NCBI RefSeq assembly: GCF_029338175.1
Contig: NZ_CP119862.1
Span: 4,496,839 to 4,560,838, forward strand
Length of the DNA: 64,000 nucleotides
Direction of reading: 5' to 3'
Origin: Citrobacter enshiensis
Lineage (GTDB): Bacteria > Pseudomonadota > Gammaproteobacteria > Enterobacterales > Enterobacteriaceae
Below, in pieces: positions 1 through 9,260 of the stretch; position 1 is the first letter of the stretch; each line of letters begins with the position of its first letter. The notes under the pieces are model-generated. The model was not told the DNA's origin. It did no database searches and saw nothing but the letters and a program-made list of their open reading frames with translations. The position numbers and the translations under genes are program-made.

Positions 1-52
1 GCTCTGCGCCTGTTTTTGCCATGCAATATTGCAGTAACTCCGAATTGGTCAT
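1..52 (-). CDS. yjbR: YjbR family protein, 5' fragment cut by window edge
   Basis: Only the first 17 codons lie in the window: an ATG at 52 reading leftward gives MTNSELLQYCMAKTGAE, which matches the start of E. coli YjbR, a small MmcQ/YjbR-like protein of unknown function with a CyaY-like fold. A GGGGAAT Shine-Dalgarno-like stretch precedes the start. In E. coli the order is aphA-yjbQ-yjbR; here only about 140 bp separates the aphA stop from this start, so yjbQ is not between them. Identification rests on 17 residues and on synteny. Confidence 0.8.
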   Translation of the reverse strand, partial: MTNSELLQYCMAKTGAE

Positions 53-192
53 CTTTATTCCCCTTACACGCATGCCGCCCACTGAGAACATCTTTTATTC
101 AGTGTGCAGCAAGTCAGCGAAAGGTAAAAGTGAACAGCTCAATTTTGTTTAAAAAAACAGCAATCAGGCAAGTGCAACGCGCCCCCGCTGTT

Positions 193-1225
<1,033 letters not shown>

Positions 1226-3049
1226 ATGAGAACACCATGCTCTTTTATTATAAAAAATAGGTGGCGCTTTCACATCACAAGTATTTTTCTCCTGCTATTA
1301 ATGCTGACTATCTCTATATTATTTTTGCATATGCGTTTTATGACATTAGTCGGCACTGATAAAATGCGTTTAGAGATGTACAAGTCAACATTATATTCAA
1401 CGATAGATCAATACTATATTTTGCCTTATATGCTATCGATGGATAATGTAATAAAACAATCTATGGAGCAACCGGGCGATAATGTTTCCGAGAAACTGAA
1501 TAAGCATGTTGAATTTTTCAACACACAATTAAAAACAGCTGCGATATTTATTCTTGATGCGCAAGGAAAAACAATTGCTTCCAGTAACTGGAAAGAACCC
1601 GGAAGCTATGTGGGTCAGGACTATAGCTATCGTCCCTACTATAAACAAGCGATGATGGGACTGAACGGCAGATTCTATGGTATCGGCAGCACCACGAACA
1701 CCCCGGGATTCTTCCTGTCTACCGGTATCAAGCATGAGGGAAAAATCGTTGGCGTCGTGGTCGTTAAAATCAGCCTTAATGACATTGAAAACGTATGGGC
1801 AGAAGGTCCTGAAAACATTATCGTGAGTGATGAACACAGCATTATATTTTTAAGTTCAAAGTCACAATGGCGAATGAGAACCTTAGAACCATTACCGTCT
1901 CAAATAAAAGAAAAATTACAATTAACACGACAATACAGTTTAAATAACCTTTTACCTGCCGATTATTACCCATGTTTTACATTTAATAATTTTCTTTTTT
2001 TAAAAGAAAAAGCAAATCAATTTTGTTTATTACCGCGTTTTTATACTCAGCAAATTTCCATTCCAGAGTTTAACTGGAAAATGACGATCATTGTGCCATT
2101 AGATAATTTCTACTGGACATGGGTAATTTCACTGACCATCACCCTCATTTTGTATTTACTGGTACTGGTTATCATCAAATACTGGCGCATGCGCTCGCAT
2201 GCTCAACAGTTATTAACACAGGCAAACGAAACGCTTGAGATGCAGGTTAAAGAACGTACTTATGCCCTTGAGTCCATGAACCAAAAACTGCTTCAGGAGA
2301 TGAAAGAACGCAGCCAGGCAGAGCACATTATTCAGCTAACGCGCAGCGAACTGGCCGAATCCAACAAGCTTGCCGCCTTAGGCCAGATGGCAACAGAAAT
2401 CGCCCATGAGCAAAACCAACCGCTGGCCGCGATCCATGCCCTGACGGACAACGCCCGCACGATGCTGGCGAAAAAGATGTATTCACAGACAGACCAGAAT
2501 CTCAAATACATCATTTCCGTTGTCGAACGAATGACCCAGTTAATGTCGGAGCTAAAAACCTTCGCCTCCCGCCATCGGGTGCCAAAAGGTTCTGCGGATG
2601 TAATTAAAGTGATGTACAGCGCGGTCGCGCTGCTGAATCACAGCATGGAAAAAAATAATCTTGAACGCCGGATTAAAGCACCGTCCAGCCCCCTCTTCGT
2701 CGGTTGTGATGAATTGGGTCTTGAGCAGATCTTTAGTAATTTGATAACCAATGCGCTGGACGCAATGGAGGATCAGCAACGTAAACGTCTGGATATATCA
2801 ATTTATAAGGAAGATCATAAAGTTATCATCACACTGAAAGATAATGGCTGCGGATTTTCACCCCAAATTATTGAGCGAATATTTGAAGCGTTTTTCACCA
2901 CTAAACGTCGAGGTATTGGGCTCGGTCTCGCTATTGTCAGCGAAATAGTCAGAAACTCAAATGGAACAATCCACGCCAGTAATCATCCGGAAGGTGGTGC
3001 GATGGTTACTTTATCATGGCCAGAATGGAGAGAAGACAATGGTAAATAA
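1226..3049 (+). CDS. kguS: DctB-type sensor histidine kinase (KguS-like)
   Basis: Membrane sensor kinase of 607 residues. A first membrane segment (about 15-36) and a second (about 299-320) enclose a periplasmic ligand domain of about 260 residues, as in DctB-type C4-dicarboxylate sensors. A short coiled coil follows, then the HisKA domain with phospho-acceptor His394 in AHEQNQPL, and the HATPase domain with N box NLITNALDAM (about 505), DNGCGF, and the G2 box GIGLGLAIVSE. It overlaps the next gene by 11 bp, so the two are translationally coupled. Its place beside a 2-oxoglutarate catabolic operon matches KguS (C5041/C5040 system) of uropathogenic E. coli CFT073, reported to sense alpha-ketoglutarate; the ligand is inferred from that. 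The first 900 bp are far more AT-rich than neighbouring genes. Confidence 0.88.
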   Translation: MRTPCSFIIKNRWRFHITSIFLLLLMLTISILFLHMRFMTLVGTDKMRLEMYKSTLYSTIDQYYILPYMLSMDNVIKQSMEQPGDNVSEKLNKHVEFFNTQLKTAAIFILDAQGKTIASSNWKEPGSYVGQDYSYRPYYKQAMMGLNGRFYGIGSTTNTPGFFLSTGIKHEGKIVGVVVVKISLNDIENVWAEGPENIIVSDEHSIIFLSSKSQWRMRTLEPLPSQIKEKLQLTRQYSLNNLLPADYYPCFTFNNFLFLKEKANQFCLLPRFYTQQISIPEFNWKMTIIVPLDNFYWTWVISLTITLILYLLVLVIIKYWRMRSHAQQLLTQANETLEMQVKERTYALESMNQKLLQEMKERSQAEHIIQLTRSELAESNKLAALGQMATEIAHEQNQPLAAIHALTDNARTMLAKKMYSQTDQNLKYIISVVERMTQLMSELKTFASRHRVPKGSADVIKVMYSAVALLNHSMEKNNLERRIKAPSSPLFVGCDELGLEQIFSNLITNALDAMEDQQRKRLDISIYKEDHKVIITLKDNGCGFSPQIIERIFEAFFTTKRRGIGLGLAIVSEIVRNSNGTIHASNHPEGGAMVTLSWPEWREDNGK

Positions 3050-4397
3050 TGCAAGCGAGATTACCATTATTTATATTGAAGACAGCGATGATGTGCGCTT
3101 TGCCTGTGAGCAAACGCTGACCCTCGCAGGTTATCGAGTGATATCTTGTTCTAATGCTGAGCAGAGTTTACCCGTCATTGAGAGTCAAACGAATATTATT
3201 GTACTCACGGACGTCAGGCTTCCCGGCATATCCGGTTTAGAATTATTAAGTCGTATTATTGAAATCGATGCCAAAATTCCCGTCATTTTAATCACCGGCC
3301 ATGGCGATGTTGAAATGGCCGTTGAAGCCATGCGTAATGGCGCCTGCGATTTTATCGAAAAACCCTGTAGCTCCGATAAATTGCTCAACATTATTGCAAA
3401 GGCGGTGGAAAAACGCCGACTGGTATTAGAGAACAAGCAATTACTCACCCGCCTGCAACAAGAAAATGGTCCGATTCTGATAGGCCGTAGTCCGCAAATG
3501 CAGCAGCTGCGGAAAATGATCATGAATGTCGCTGATACGGATGCCGACGTGCTTATTTACGGCGAAACAGGCTGCGGCAAAGAAGTTGTCGCCCGCATGT
3601 TGCACCACTGGAGCACCCGCCATAAAGGTCAGTTTGTCGCATTAAACTGTGCAGGATTACCTGAAACCCTTTTTGAGAGTGAAATTTTCGGTCATGAGCC
3701 CGGCGCTTTTACCGGCGCGCTGAAAAAACGGATTGGAAAAATAGAACACGCTAACGGTGGCACACTCTTTCTGGATGAAATTGAAGGCATGCCGCCTGGT
3801 ATGCAGGTGAAACTTTTACGTGTATTGCAGGAAAGAACGATTGAGCGACTCGGCGCCAACCAGTTAATTCCGGTGAACTGCCGCGTTATTGCCGCGACGA
3901 AAGAAGATCTGCTGCGCCAGAGTGAAGAAAATCATTTCCGCGCCGACCTTTATTACCGTCTGAATGTGGTGAGTCTGAGTATTCCCCCTCTGCGCCAGCG
4001 CCGGGAAGATATTCCGGAGCTTTTTTACTGGTTCGCCAGTCAGGCCGCGCAAAAATACAATCGCCCCCTGCCCGATATTTCGCCCATGCTGCTTGCCTGG
4101 CTGCAATCACAAAGTTGGCCAGGCAATGTGCGGGAACTTAAACACAATGCCGAGCGCTTTGTATTAGGACTCCTGGCCCAGCACCAGTCAGTGCCGATGA
4201 CCCAGCAAGAAGAACGTGGTCTGACCGCCTGTATTGATGCGTTTGAGAAAAAACTCATTGAGGATATGCTGCGACAAACAGAAGGTCAGGTCAGTTTGAC
4301 TGCGCGGCTACTGCAACTGCCGCGCAAGACGTTATATGACAAACTGAATAAGCACCAGATCCAGCCCCAGCTCTACCGGCTGGATTCAACCAGCTAG
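3039..4397 (+). CDS. kguR: Sigma-54-dependent response regulator (KguR-like)
   Basis: NtrC/DctD-type activator of 452 residues. The receiver domain (about 8-120) has the acidic pocket IEDSDD and phospho-acceptor Asp58 in LTDVRLPG. The central AAA+ domain has Walker A GETGCGKE (about 174), the sigma-54 contact loop GAFTGA (about 221) and Walker B GGTLFLDE. A C-terminal Fis-type helix-turn-helix ends the protein (VSLTARLLQLPRKTLYDKL). The ATG at 3039 gives a start that overlaps the kinase stop by 11 bp; an upstream in-frame codon would add unrelated residues. The GAFTGA loop predicts sigma-54 target promoters, and two good ones occur in this locus (14652 and 7011). The 3' end overlaps the convergent dehydrogenase gene by 12 bp. 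Confidence 0.92.
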   Translation: MVNNASEITIIYIEDSDDVRFACEQTLTLAGYRVISCSNAEQSLPVIESQTNIIVLTDVRLPGISGLELLSRIIEIDAKIPVILITGHGDVEMAVEAMRNGACDFIEKPCSSDKLLNIIAKAVEKRRLVLENKQLLTRLQQENGPILIGRSPQMQQLRKMIMNVADTDADVLIYGETGCGKEVVARMLHHWSTRHKGQFVALNCAGLPETLFESEIFGHEPGAFTGALKKRIGKIEHANGGTLFLDEIEGMPPGMQVKLLRVLQERTIERLGANQLIPVNCRVIAATKEDLLRQSEENHFRADLYYRLNVVSLSIPPLRQRREDIPELFYWFASQAAQKYNRPLPDISPMLLAWLQSQSWPGNVRELKHNAERFVLGLLAQHQSVPMTQQEERGLTACIDAFEKKLIEDMLRQTEGQVSLTARLLQLPRKTLYDKLNKHQIQPQLYRLDSTS

Positions 4398-5459
4398 CGC
4401 AGGTGTCTGGGGATGCAGACCCAAATCAATGCCTTTGCGGGCGTAGTGTTCCACGACCCATGACCAGAACTCTGCCGGGATCGCGATCGTTTTGCTATTG
4501 CGTTCCCGTGTTTCGGCCTCCGGCATTCCTGGATAAATGACCGGCCGGCCCCCCGGCTGCGGCCGGGTTGCCAGCAGGTAGTCGGCAAAAAACTGTCCTT
4601 TCGCCTCCGCCTGATCGCTGAATTTTGCGGGATCAATGACCAATGCGAAGAGATGGTTATGCGCGGATCCATCGGCCTGATGATCTTCTGCGATCGTATC
4701 CCCACCGGACAAGATCCCCGCCATCATTTCAATCATCAACGCCAGACCAAAGCCTTTATGTTCGCCAAACGGCAACAGCGCACCCGATGGCGAGGTAAAC
4801 AGCACCCCCGGATCGGTGCTGGGATTGCCTTGCGCATCAATCACCTGCCCCGGCGCTGCCTGCTTACCCTCGACAGACATCACCCGCGCTTTGTTCAACG
4901 CCATACTGCTGGTCGCAAAATCAACCAGCATCGGCGGCCTGCCATCGTTAAACGGCCAGGCAAAACAGAACGGATTGGTCGTCATGCGGGCCTGCGCTCC
5001 CCCCCAGGGAGCGACCAGCGCCGGTCTTCCGGTAACATTGCTCATCGCCAGCATCGCCAGCCCTTTATCGCTCGCCATCTGACCGAAGTGTCCCATACGC
5101 CCTAAATGGTGCGCGTGGCACAAGGTGAGCAGGCAAAAACCATGCTCTTTTGCTCGCTCAATGGCTGCATTCATCGCCACTTTTGCCGCATGCTGGCCAA
5201 AACCATTATGGGCATGGTAACGCAGCAGATGGCCTTCGCTGACCAGCGCTTCCGGTCGGGCATTGGGTGTTACGTCGCCTCTGGCGATGTTCTCAAGATA
5301 TTTGGGCAATAGTGTGACGCCGTGGCTGGGAAAACCATAACGTTCGGCCTCAATCATGTGTTCAGCGACATCCTGGGCGATATCCGCATCGCAGCCGTTC
5401 AACTCCAGTAATCCCGCCGTTAACCAACGGACTTTTTCCAGTGCAATTTGCAGTGACAT
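4386..5459 (-). CDS. Malate/lactate dehydrogenase family (Ldh_2) oxidoreductase
   Basis: A 357-residue NAD(P)H-dependent 2-ketoacid/2-hydroxyacid oxidoreductase of the type-2 malate/L-lactate dehydrogenase family (YbiC/MdhLDH group), not related to classical MDH. Family signatures are RYGFPSHGV near residues 40-48, a conserved HLGRMGH around 118-124 and MTTNPFCFAWP with a long C-terminal region. The start at 5459 is preceded by AAGGAG and removes an unrelated upstream extension. It lies 11 bp after the transporter stop and is probably co-transcribed with it from the sigma-54 promoter at 7011. In the CFT073 kgu locus the equivalent gene (c5039) is annotated malate/lactate dehydrogenase. The exact substrate cannot be read from sequence. 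Confidence 0.87.
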   Translation of the reverse strand: MSLQIALEKVRWLTAGLLELNGCDADIAQDVAEHMIEAERYGFPSHGVTLLPKYLENIARGDVTPNARPEALVSEGHLLRYHAHNGFGQHAAKVAMNAAIERAKEHGFCLLTLCHAHHLGRMGHFGQMASDKGLAMLAMSNVTGRPALVAPWGGAQARMTTNPFCFAWPFNDGRPPMLVDFATSSMALNKARVMSVEGKQAAPGQVIDAQGNPSTDPGVLFTSPSGALLPFGEHKGFGLALMIEMMAGILSGGDTIAEDHQADGSAHNHLFALVIDPAKFSDQAEAKGQFFADYLLATRPQPGGRPVIYPGMPEAETRERNSKTIAIPAEFWSWVVEHYARKGIDLGLHPQTPALAG

Positions 5460-5470
5460 GGCGTATCTCC

Positions 5471-6970
5471 TTACATCAGACCCAGAAATTTCCACCAGGT
5501 GGCGGCAAAAAACAGCAGTAGCAAATAGCCAATCACCGAGAGCCAAATCCCCACGCGGGTGAACTGGCGCGGCGAGAAGGTATCGGTCCCCAGACACACC
5601 ATGTTTTGCGGCGCATTAATCGGCAAAATAAAACCAAAACTGACGCTAAAGGCCAACAGAATGGTCATACCGATCGGGTTAACACCCAACTCCGGCGGCA
5701 GACTGCTCAACAGGCTGATCAGAATCGGCAGCAGCGCGGCAGTTAACGCGGTGGCGCTGGCGAATCCAAGGTGGATGACAATCAGGAACGCGGCGAGAAT
5801 GGCGAAGATCGCCAGCGGAGGTAACGCATCCAGACCAAAACCTTGCACGACGTAATTCGCCATCCAGGATGCCGCCTGAGTATCAAGCAGCGTAGAACCG
5901 AGGCTGATCCCGATACCAAACATCAGCAACGTCCCCCACTGCACGCGCTTCTCAACTTCTTTCCACTGCATCACACCAATGCCCGGCATCAGCATGACTG
6001 CCAGCCCTGCCAGCGTCACGGAGGTCGTGTCGATACTGTGCAGCTTTCCGCCAGTCGACCAGAACACCAGCAACAACAACGAGATAGCAATCAGGCGTTT
6101 TTCTTTGCCTGTCGTTGGCCCCAATTCCACCAGCGCTTTTTTAATCGCATCGCTGCCTCCTTCTACCGCTTCCGTTTCCGGCGGCAGCAGTTTTCGGGCC
6201 AGGAAGTAGAGGATCACTGACATCGCCAGGCTCCAGGGGGCGCCCGCTAACAGCCAGTCGAGCCAGCTGATCGAATGGCCAGCACCAAAGGTTTTATTGA
6301 TAAATCCAATAGAAAGCAGGTTCTGCGCGGCGGAAGTCTGGATCCCCACGTTCCAGATACTGGTCGCCTGAGCGATAACGATCATCATGGATGCCGCAAG
6401 GCGGGAGTGTTTATCGACCTTAAATGCCGCAATGACCCCCATCATAATCGGCACTACACAGGCAGTACGGGCCGTGGCGCTGGGAACCACCAGGCTTAAT
6501 ACGATGGTCACGACAATCGCGCCAATAATAATGCTCCGGCTACTGGCGCCTATTTTTGACATGGTAAATAACGCGATCCGCTTATCCAGACCGGTTATTG
6601 TCATTGCCGCCGCAATAAACATCGCCGCAGCGACCAGGGCGAGCGCAGAGTTAGAAAACCCTGAAAGCGTCATTTTCAGGGCTTTCTCTGTTCCCAGAAT
6701 AGTGTCCGGATGGTTCATATCCGGCGCAAAGCCAACCATGAAAATAATCAACGCCGAAATCACAATTGCGCTGGCGGTATAATCCATCGCTTCGCTTATC
6801 CAGACAATGATCGCAAAAACTAAAATCGCAATCATATGTTGCCCGGCGACCGGTAATGAGTCGCCTAGCGGCAGGAACATAATAATAAGACCGGCAATAA
6901 TGGCGAGCAATAAACCGGGGTTAGGGATGATGCTACGCTTTTGCGCAACATTATTAGGGACTGATGACAT
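5471..6970 (-). CDS. DASS/SLC13 family dicarboxylate transporter
   Basis: A 499-residue inner-membrane protein with about 12-14 hydrophobic segments, of the divalent anion:Na+ symporter / CitT-type exchanger family. Signature pieces include TARTACVVPIMMGV in the first half and the conserved INAPQNMVCLGTDTFS near the C-terminus, typical of the SNT-containing clamshell motifs of this family. ATG 6970 is preceded by GAGGTG. A sigma-54 promoter lies about 40 bp upstream. In CFT073 the homologous gene is described as an alpha-ketoglutarate/malate antiporter; from the locus I infer import of 2-oxoglutarate, perhaps in exchange for succinate or malate. Its specificity is not shown by sequence alone. 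Confidence 0.88.
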   Translation of the reverse strand: MSSVPNNVAQKRSIIPNPGLLLAIIAGLIIMFLPLGDSLPVAGQHMIAILVFAIIVWISEAMDYTASAIVISALIIFMVGFAPDMNHPDTILGTEKALKMTLSGFSNSALALVAAAMFIAAAMTITGLDKRIALFTMSKIGASSRSIIIGAIVVTIVLSLVVPSATARTACVVPIMMGVIAAFKVDKHSRLAASMMIVIAQATSIWNVGIQTSAAQNLLSIGFINKTFGAGHSISWLDWLLAGAPWSLAMSVILYFLARKLLPPETEAVEGGSDAIKKALVELGPTTGKEKRLIAISLLLLVFWSTGGKLHSIDTTSVTLAGLAVMLMPGIGVMQWKEVEKRVQWGTLLMFGIGISLGSTLLDTQAASWMANYVVQGFGLDALPPLAIFAILAAFLIVIHLGFASATALTAALLPILISLLSSLPPELGVNPIGMTILLAFSVSFGFILPINAPQNMVCLGTDTFSPRQFTRVGIWLSVIGYLLLLFFAATWWKFLGLM

Positions 6971-7010
6971 AATCACCTCAATGTAAATGATAAAAGACCT
7001 GTTTCTCTAA

Positions 7011-7026
7011 TGCAGGTGTTATGCCA
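7011..7026 (-). promoter_or_regulatory. Sigma-54 promoter for the transporter-dehydrogenase unit
   Basis: Read on the minus strand the sequence is TGGCATAACACCTGCA, which fits the sigma-54 pattern TGGCAC-N5-TTGCA with GG and GC separated by exactly the required 10 bp. Transcription would start near 7000, about 30 bp before the transporter start. Upstream, at 7092-7140, lie two related motifs at the usual enhancer distance. The adjacent regulator carries GAFTGA, as needed for such a promoter. Confidence 0.8.
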
Positions 7027-7091
7027 TCTTTTAAAAACACACTAACATTCTGTTATATAACGATTTTAATAAAAGCCATCATCAATAAAAT

Positions 7092-7140
7092 GCGTGAATT
7101 TCCGCACAGGTAAAAAAAGGTGAATATAAAACCGCACACA
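7092..7140 (-). promoter_or_regulatory. Candidate KguR enhancer: two related motifs
   Basis: Two direct repeats on the minus strand: TGTGCGGAAATTCAC (about 7094-7108) and TGTGCGGTTTTATATTCAC (about 7120-7138). They share TGTGCGG and ATTCAC with a 4-bp difference in spacer. They sit about 70-125 bp upstream of the -12 element of the sigma-54 promoter, where NtrC-type activators bind. I did not find the same pair upstream of the second sigma-54 promoter at 14652, which weakens the assignment. Confidence 0.45.
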
Positions 7141-7141
7141 T

Positions 7142-7164
7142 AAAAAAGGGGGCTTATCGCCCCC
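7142..7164 (-). terminator. Rho-independent terminator after sucD paralogue
   Basis: On the minus strand: stem GGGGGC / GCCCCC with a 5-nt loop, followed by a run of T. It lies 18 bp beyond the stop of the succinyl-CoA synthetase alpha gene and separates the five-gene catabolic unit from the transporter unit, which has its own promoter. Confidence 0.85.
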
Positions 7165-7181
7165 TGTTACATTACCGTTAA

Positions 7182-8054
7182 TTACTTAATGGCATTCCAC
7201 AATGTCTCGCCGATTAATGCCGGGTTTCGTGTCCAAGCCATACCTGCTTGATCAAAGGCACGGAATTTATCTTCGGCGCTGCCGCTACCGCCAGAAATAA
7301 TGGCGCCGGCGTGTCCCATACGTTTTCCTTTCGGCGCTGTAACGCCCGCAATATAGCCAATGACCGGTTTGTTCATTTCGTGACGAATAAACTCTGCGGC
7401 GCGTTCTTCTGCATTCCCACCAATTTCGCCAATCATAATGACCGCATTAGTTTGCGGATCATCAGCAAATAAACGTAGCGCATCAATAAAGTTCGTTCCG
7501 GGAACCGGATCACCACCAATACCGATACAGGTCGACTGGCCTAATCCCAGCGCCGTGGTCTGCGCAACGGCTTCATAGGTCAATGTCCCTGAACGGGAAA
7601 TAATGCCTATGCGTCCTGGACGATGAATATCGCCCGGCATAATACCGATCTTACACGCCCCTGGCGTAATAATGCCCGGGCAGTTCGGGCCGATTAAACG
7701 GACATCCGGATGACAATCCAGCAGGCGGCGTACTTTCACCATATCCAGCGTGGGAACGCCTTCGGTGATCACCACAATCAATTTCACGCCAGCCTCAACG
7801 GCCTCAACAACCGAATCCAGCACAAACGGCGCAGGCACATAAATCACGCTGGCATCCGCTTCTGTCTGTTTCATCGCCTCTTTCATCGAATTGAAAACAG
7901 GGCGATCCAGGTGCAGTTGCCCGCCTTTCCCTGGCGTGATGCCGCCGACGATGTTTGTGCCATACGCAATCGCCTGCTCGGTATGAAACGTCCCATTTTT
8001 ACCGGTAATGCCCTGCACCAGAACCCGGGTATGCTTATCAATCAAAACGCTCAC
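7182..8054 (-). CDS. sucD: Succinyl-CoA synthetase alpha subunit (second copy)
   Basis: Alpha subunit (290 residues, normal length) of ADP-forming succinate-CoA ligase: it converts succinyl-CoA, phosphate and ADP to succinate, CoA and ATP. The N-terminal CoA-binding Rossmann fold ([12 protein letters not shown], residues 14-25), the SRSGTLTYE loop, and the phosphohistidine in GHAGAII (His248) are present. The start is GTG at 8054, preceded by GGAGG at 5 bp and aligned with the usual MSVLIDK N-terminus. It follows the beta subunit by 12 bp. I infer this is a paralogue of the main sucABCD copy, which would lie elsewhere and is not in this window. Confidence 0.93.
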   Translation of the reverse strand: MSVLIDKHTRVLVQGITGKNGTFHTEQAIAYGTNIVGGITPGKGGQLHLDRPVFNSMKEAMKQTEADASVIYVPAPFVLDSVVEAVEAGVKLIVVITEGVPTLDMVKVRRLLDCHPDVRLIGPNCPGIITPGACKIGIMPGDIHRPGRIGIISRSGTLTYEAVAQTTALGLGQSTCIGIGGDPVPGTNFIDALRLFADDPQTNAVIMIGEIGGNAEERAAEFIRHEMNKPVIGYIAGVTAPKGKRMGHAGAIISGGSGSAEDKFRAFDQAGMAWTRNPALIGETLWNAIK

Positions 8055-8066
8055 GCTAACCTCCAG

Positions 8067-9236
8067 TTAATTCAGTAATGCGATAATGCGCTTAGCGGCA
8101 TCATCCAGAGAGCCAACGGCTTCCACCGCGAGGCCGCTTTCCGCCAGCAAACGTTGCCCTTCGGCCGCATTATTGCCAGACAGACGTACAACGACCGGTA
8201 AGGTAATTTCCGTTTCCCGCAGGGAGTGAATGATGGCGCGGGCGATCATGTCGCAGCGCACAATCCCACCGAAAATGTTGACCAGAATGGCCTGTACTTT
8301 GTCGTCAGAGACAATCAGCCTGAACGCTTCGCTCACGCGTTCCTGTGTCGCACCGCCGCCCACATCGAGGAAGTTAGCCGGTTGCTCGCCATAGAGTTTA
8401 ATGATGTCCATGGTCGCCATCGCAAGCCCAGCGCCATTGACCATGCAGCCGATATTGCCGTCCAGCGAGACGTAGTTGAGATCGAGTTTTGCCGCCTGGC
8501 TTTCGCGAGGATCTTCCTGCGTTTCATCACGCATCGCCTGCAATTCCGGGTGGCGATACAGTGCGTTGTCATCTAACGACACTTTCGCGTCAGCACACAT
8601 AAATCCACCGTCTTCACGCAGCACCAGCGGGTTAATTTCCAGCAGGGCGAAATCCAGTTCGTTAAAGGCCTTCCATGCCTGATTCGCTAAACGACTGAAC
8701 GCCGGGAACAGCGAATTTTCAAGGTTCAAAACCGTGAACATCTCCCGAATATGGCAGGGTTGAATGCCCGTCAGCGGATCCACGCTGACGCTGCCGATTT
8801 TCTCAGGCGTCTCATGAGCGACTTTTTCAATCTCGACCCCACCTTCCGCGCTGACAATAAACGTCACACACTGACTTTCACGATCCACCACCATGCCAAA
8901 GTAGAGTTCCTGGCGTACCGGATAGATGTTTTCACACACCAGGATGCTGCTGACATACTGGCCTTCGGGTCCGGTCTGATAGGTGACCAGCTGCGAGCCG
9001 AGCATTTGCTCAGCAAAGGCTTCAGCCTGCTGGAACTGCGTCAGCACCTTCACGCCGCCCGCTTTGCCGCGTCCTCCGGCATGCACCTGCGCTTTCAGCA
9101 CGGCGCCTTTGCTTTCGCTGGCGATGCGGCTCCACGCTTCAGGTAACTCCGTAATATGTTGAATCGCAACTTCTTTCGGGCATGGCATTCCCATGCCGGC
9201 CAGTAAGGATTTGGCCTGATACTCATGTAAATTCAT
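8067..9236 (-). CDS. sucC: Succinyl-CoA synthetase beta subunit (second copy)
   Basis: Beta subunit of 389 residues (E. coli SucC has 388) with an ATP-grasp domain in the N-terminal half (MNLHEYQAK start; KAQVHAGGRGKAGGVK nucleotide-binding strip near 46-62) and a C-terminal CoA-ligase domain (FLDVGGGAT, LVNIFGGIVRCD). With the alpha subunit it performs substrate-level phosphorylation. In the UPEC kgu locus this step turns the succinyl-CoA made by the neighbouring dehydrogenase into succinate and ATP. It is separated from the upstream lpd gene by 24 bp and belongs to the same operon. Confidence 0.93.
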   Translation of the reverse strand: MNLHEYQAKSLLAGMGMPCPKEVAIQHITELPEAWSRIASESKGAVLKAQVHAGGRGKAGGVKVLTQFQQAEAFAEQMLGSQLVTYQTGPEGQYVSSILVCENIYPVRQELYFGMVVDRESQCVTFIVSAEGGVEIEKVAHETPEKIGSVSVDPLTGIQPCHIREMFTVLNLENSLFPAFSRLANQAWKAFNELDFALLEINPLVLREDGGFMCADAKVSLDDNALYRHPELQAMRDETQEDPRESQAAKLDLNYVSLDGNIGCMVNGAGLAMATMDIIKLYGEQPANFLDVGGGATQERVSEAFRLIVSDDKVQAILVNIFGGIVRCDMIARAIIHSLRETEITLPVVVRLSGNNAAEGQRLLAESGLAVEAVGSLDDAAKRIIALLN

Positions 9237-9260
9237 AATGTCTCTCGGTGGTATTGAACG

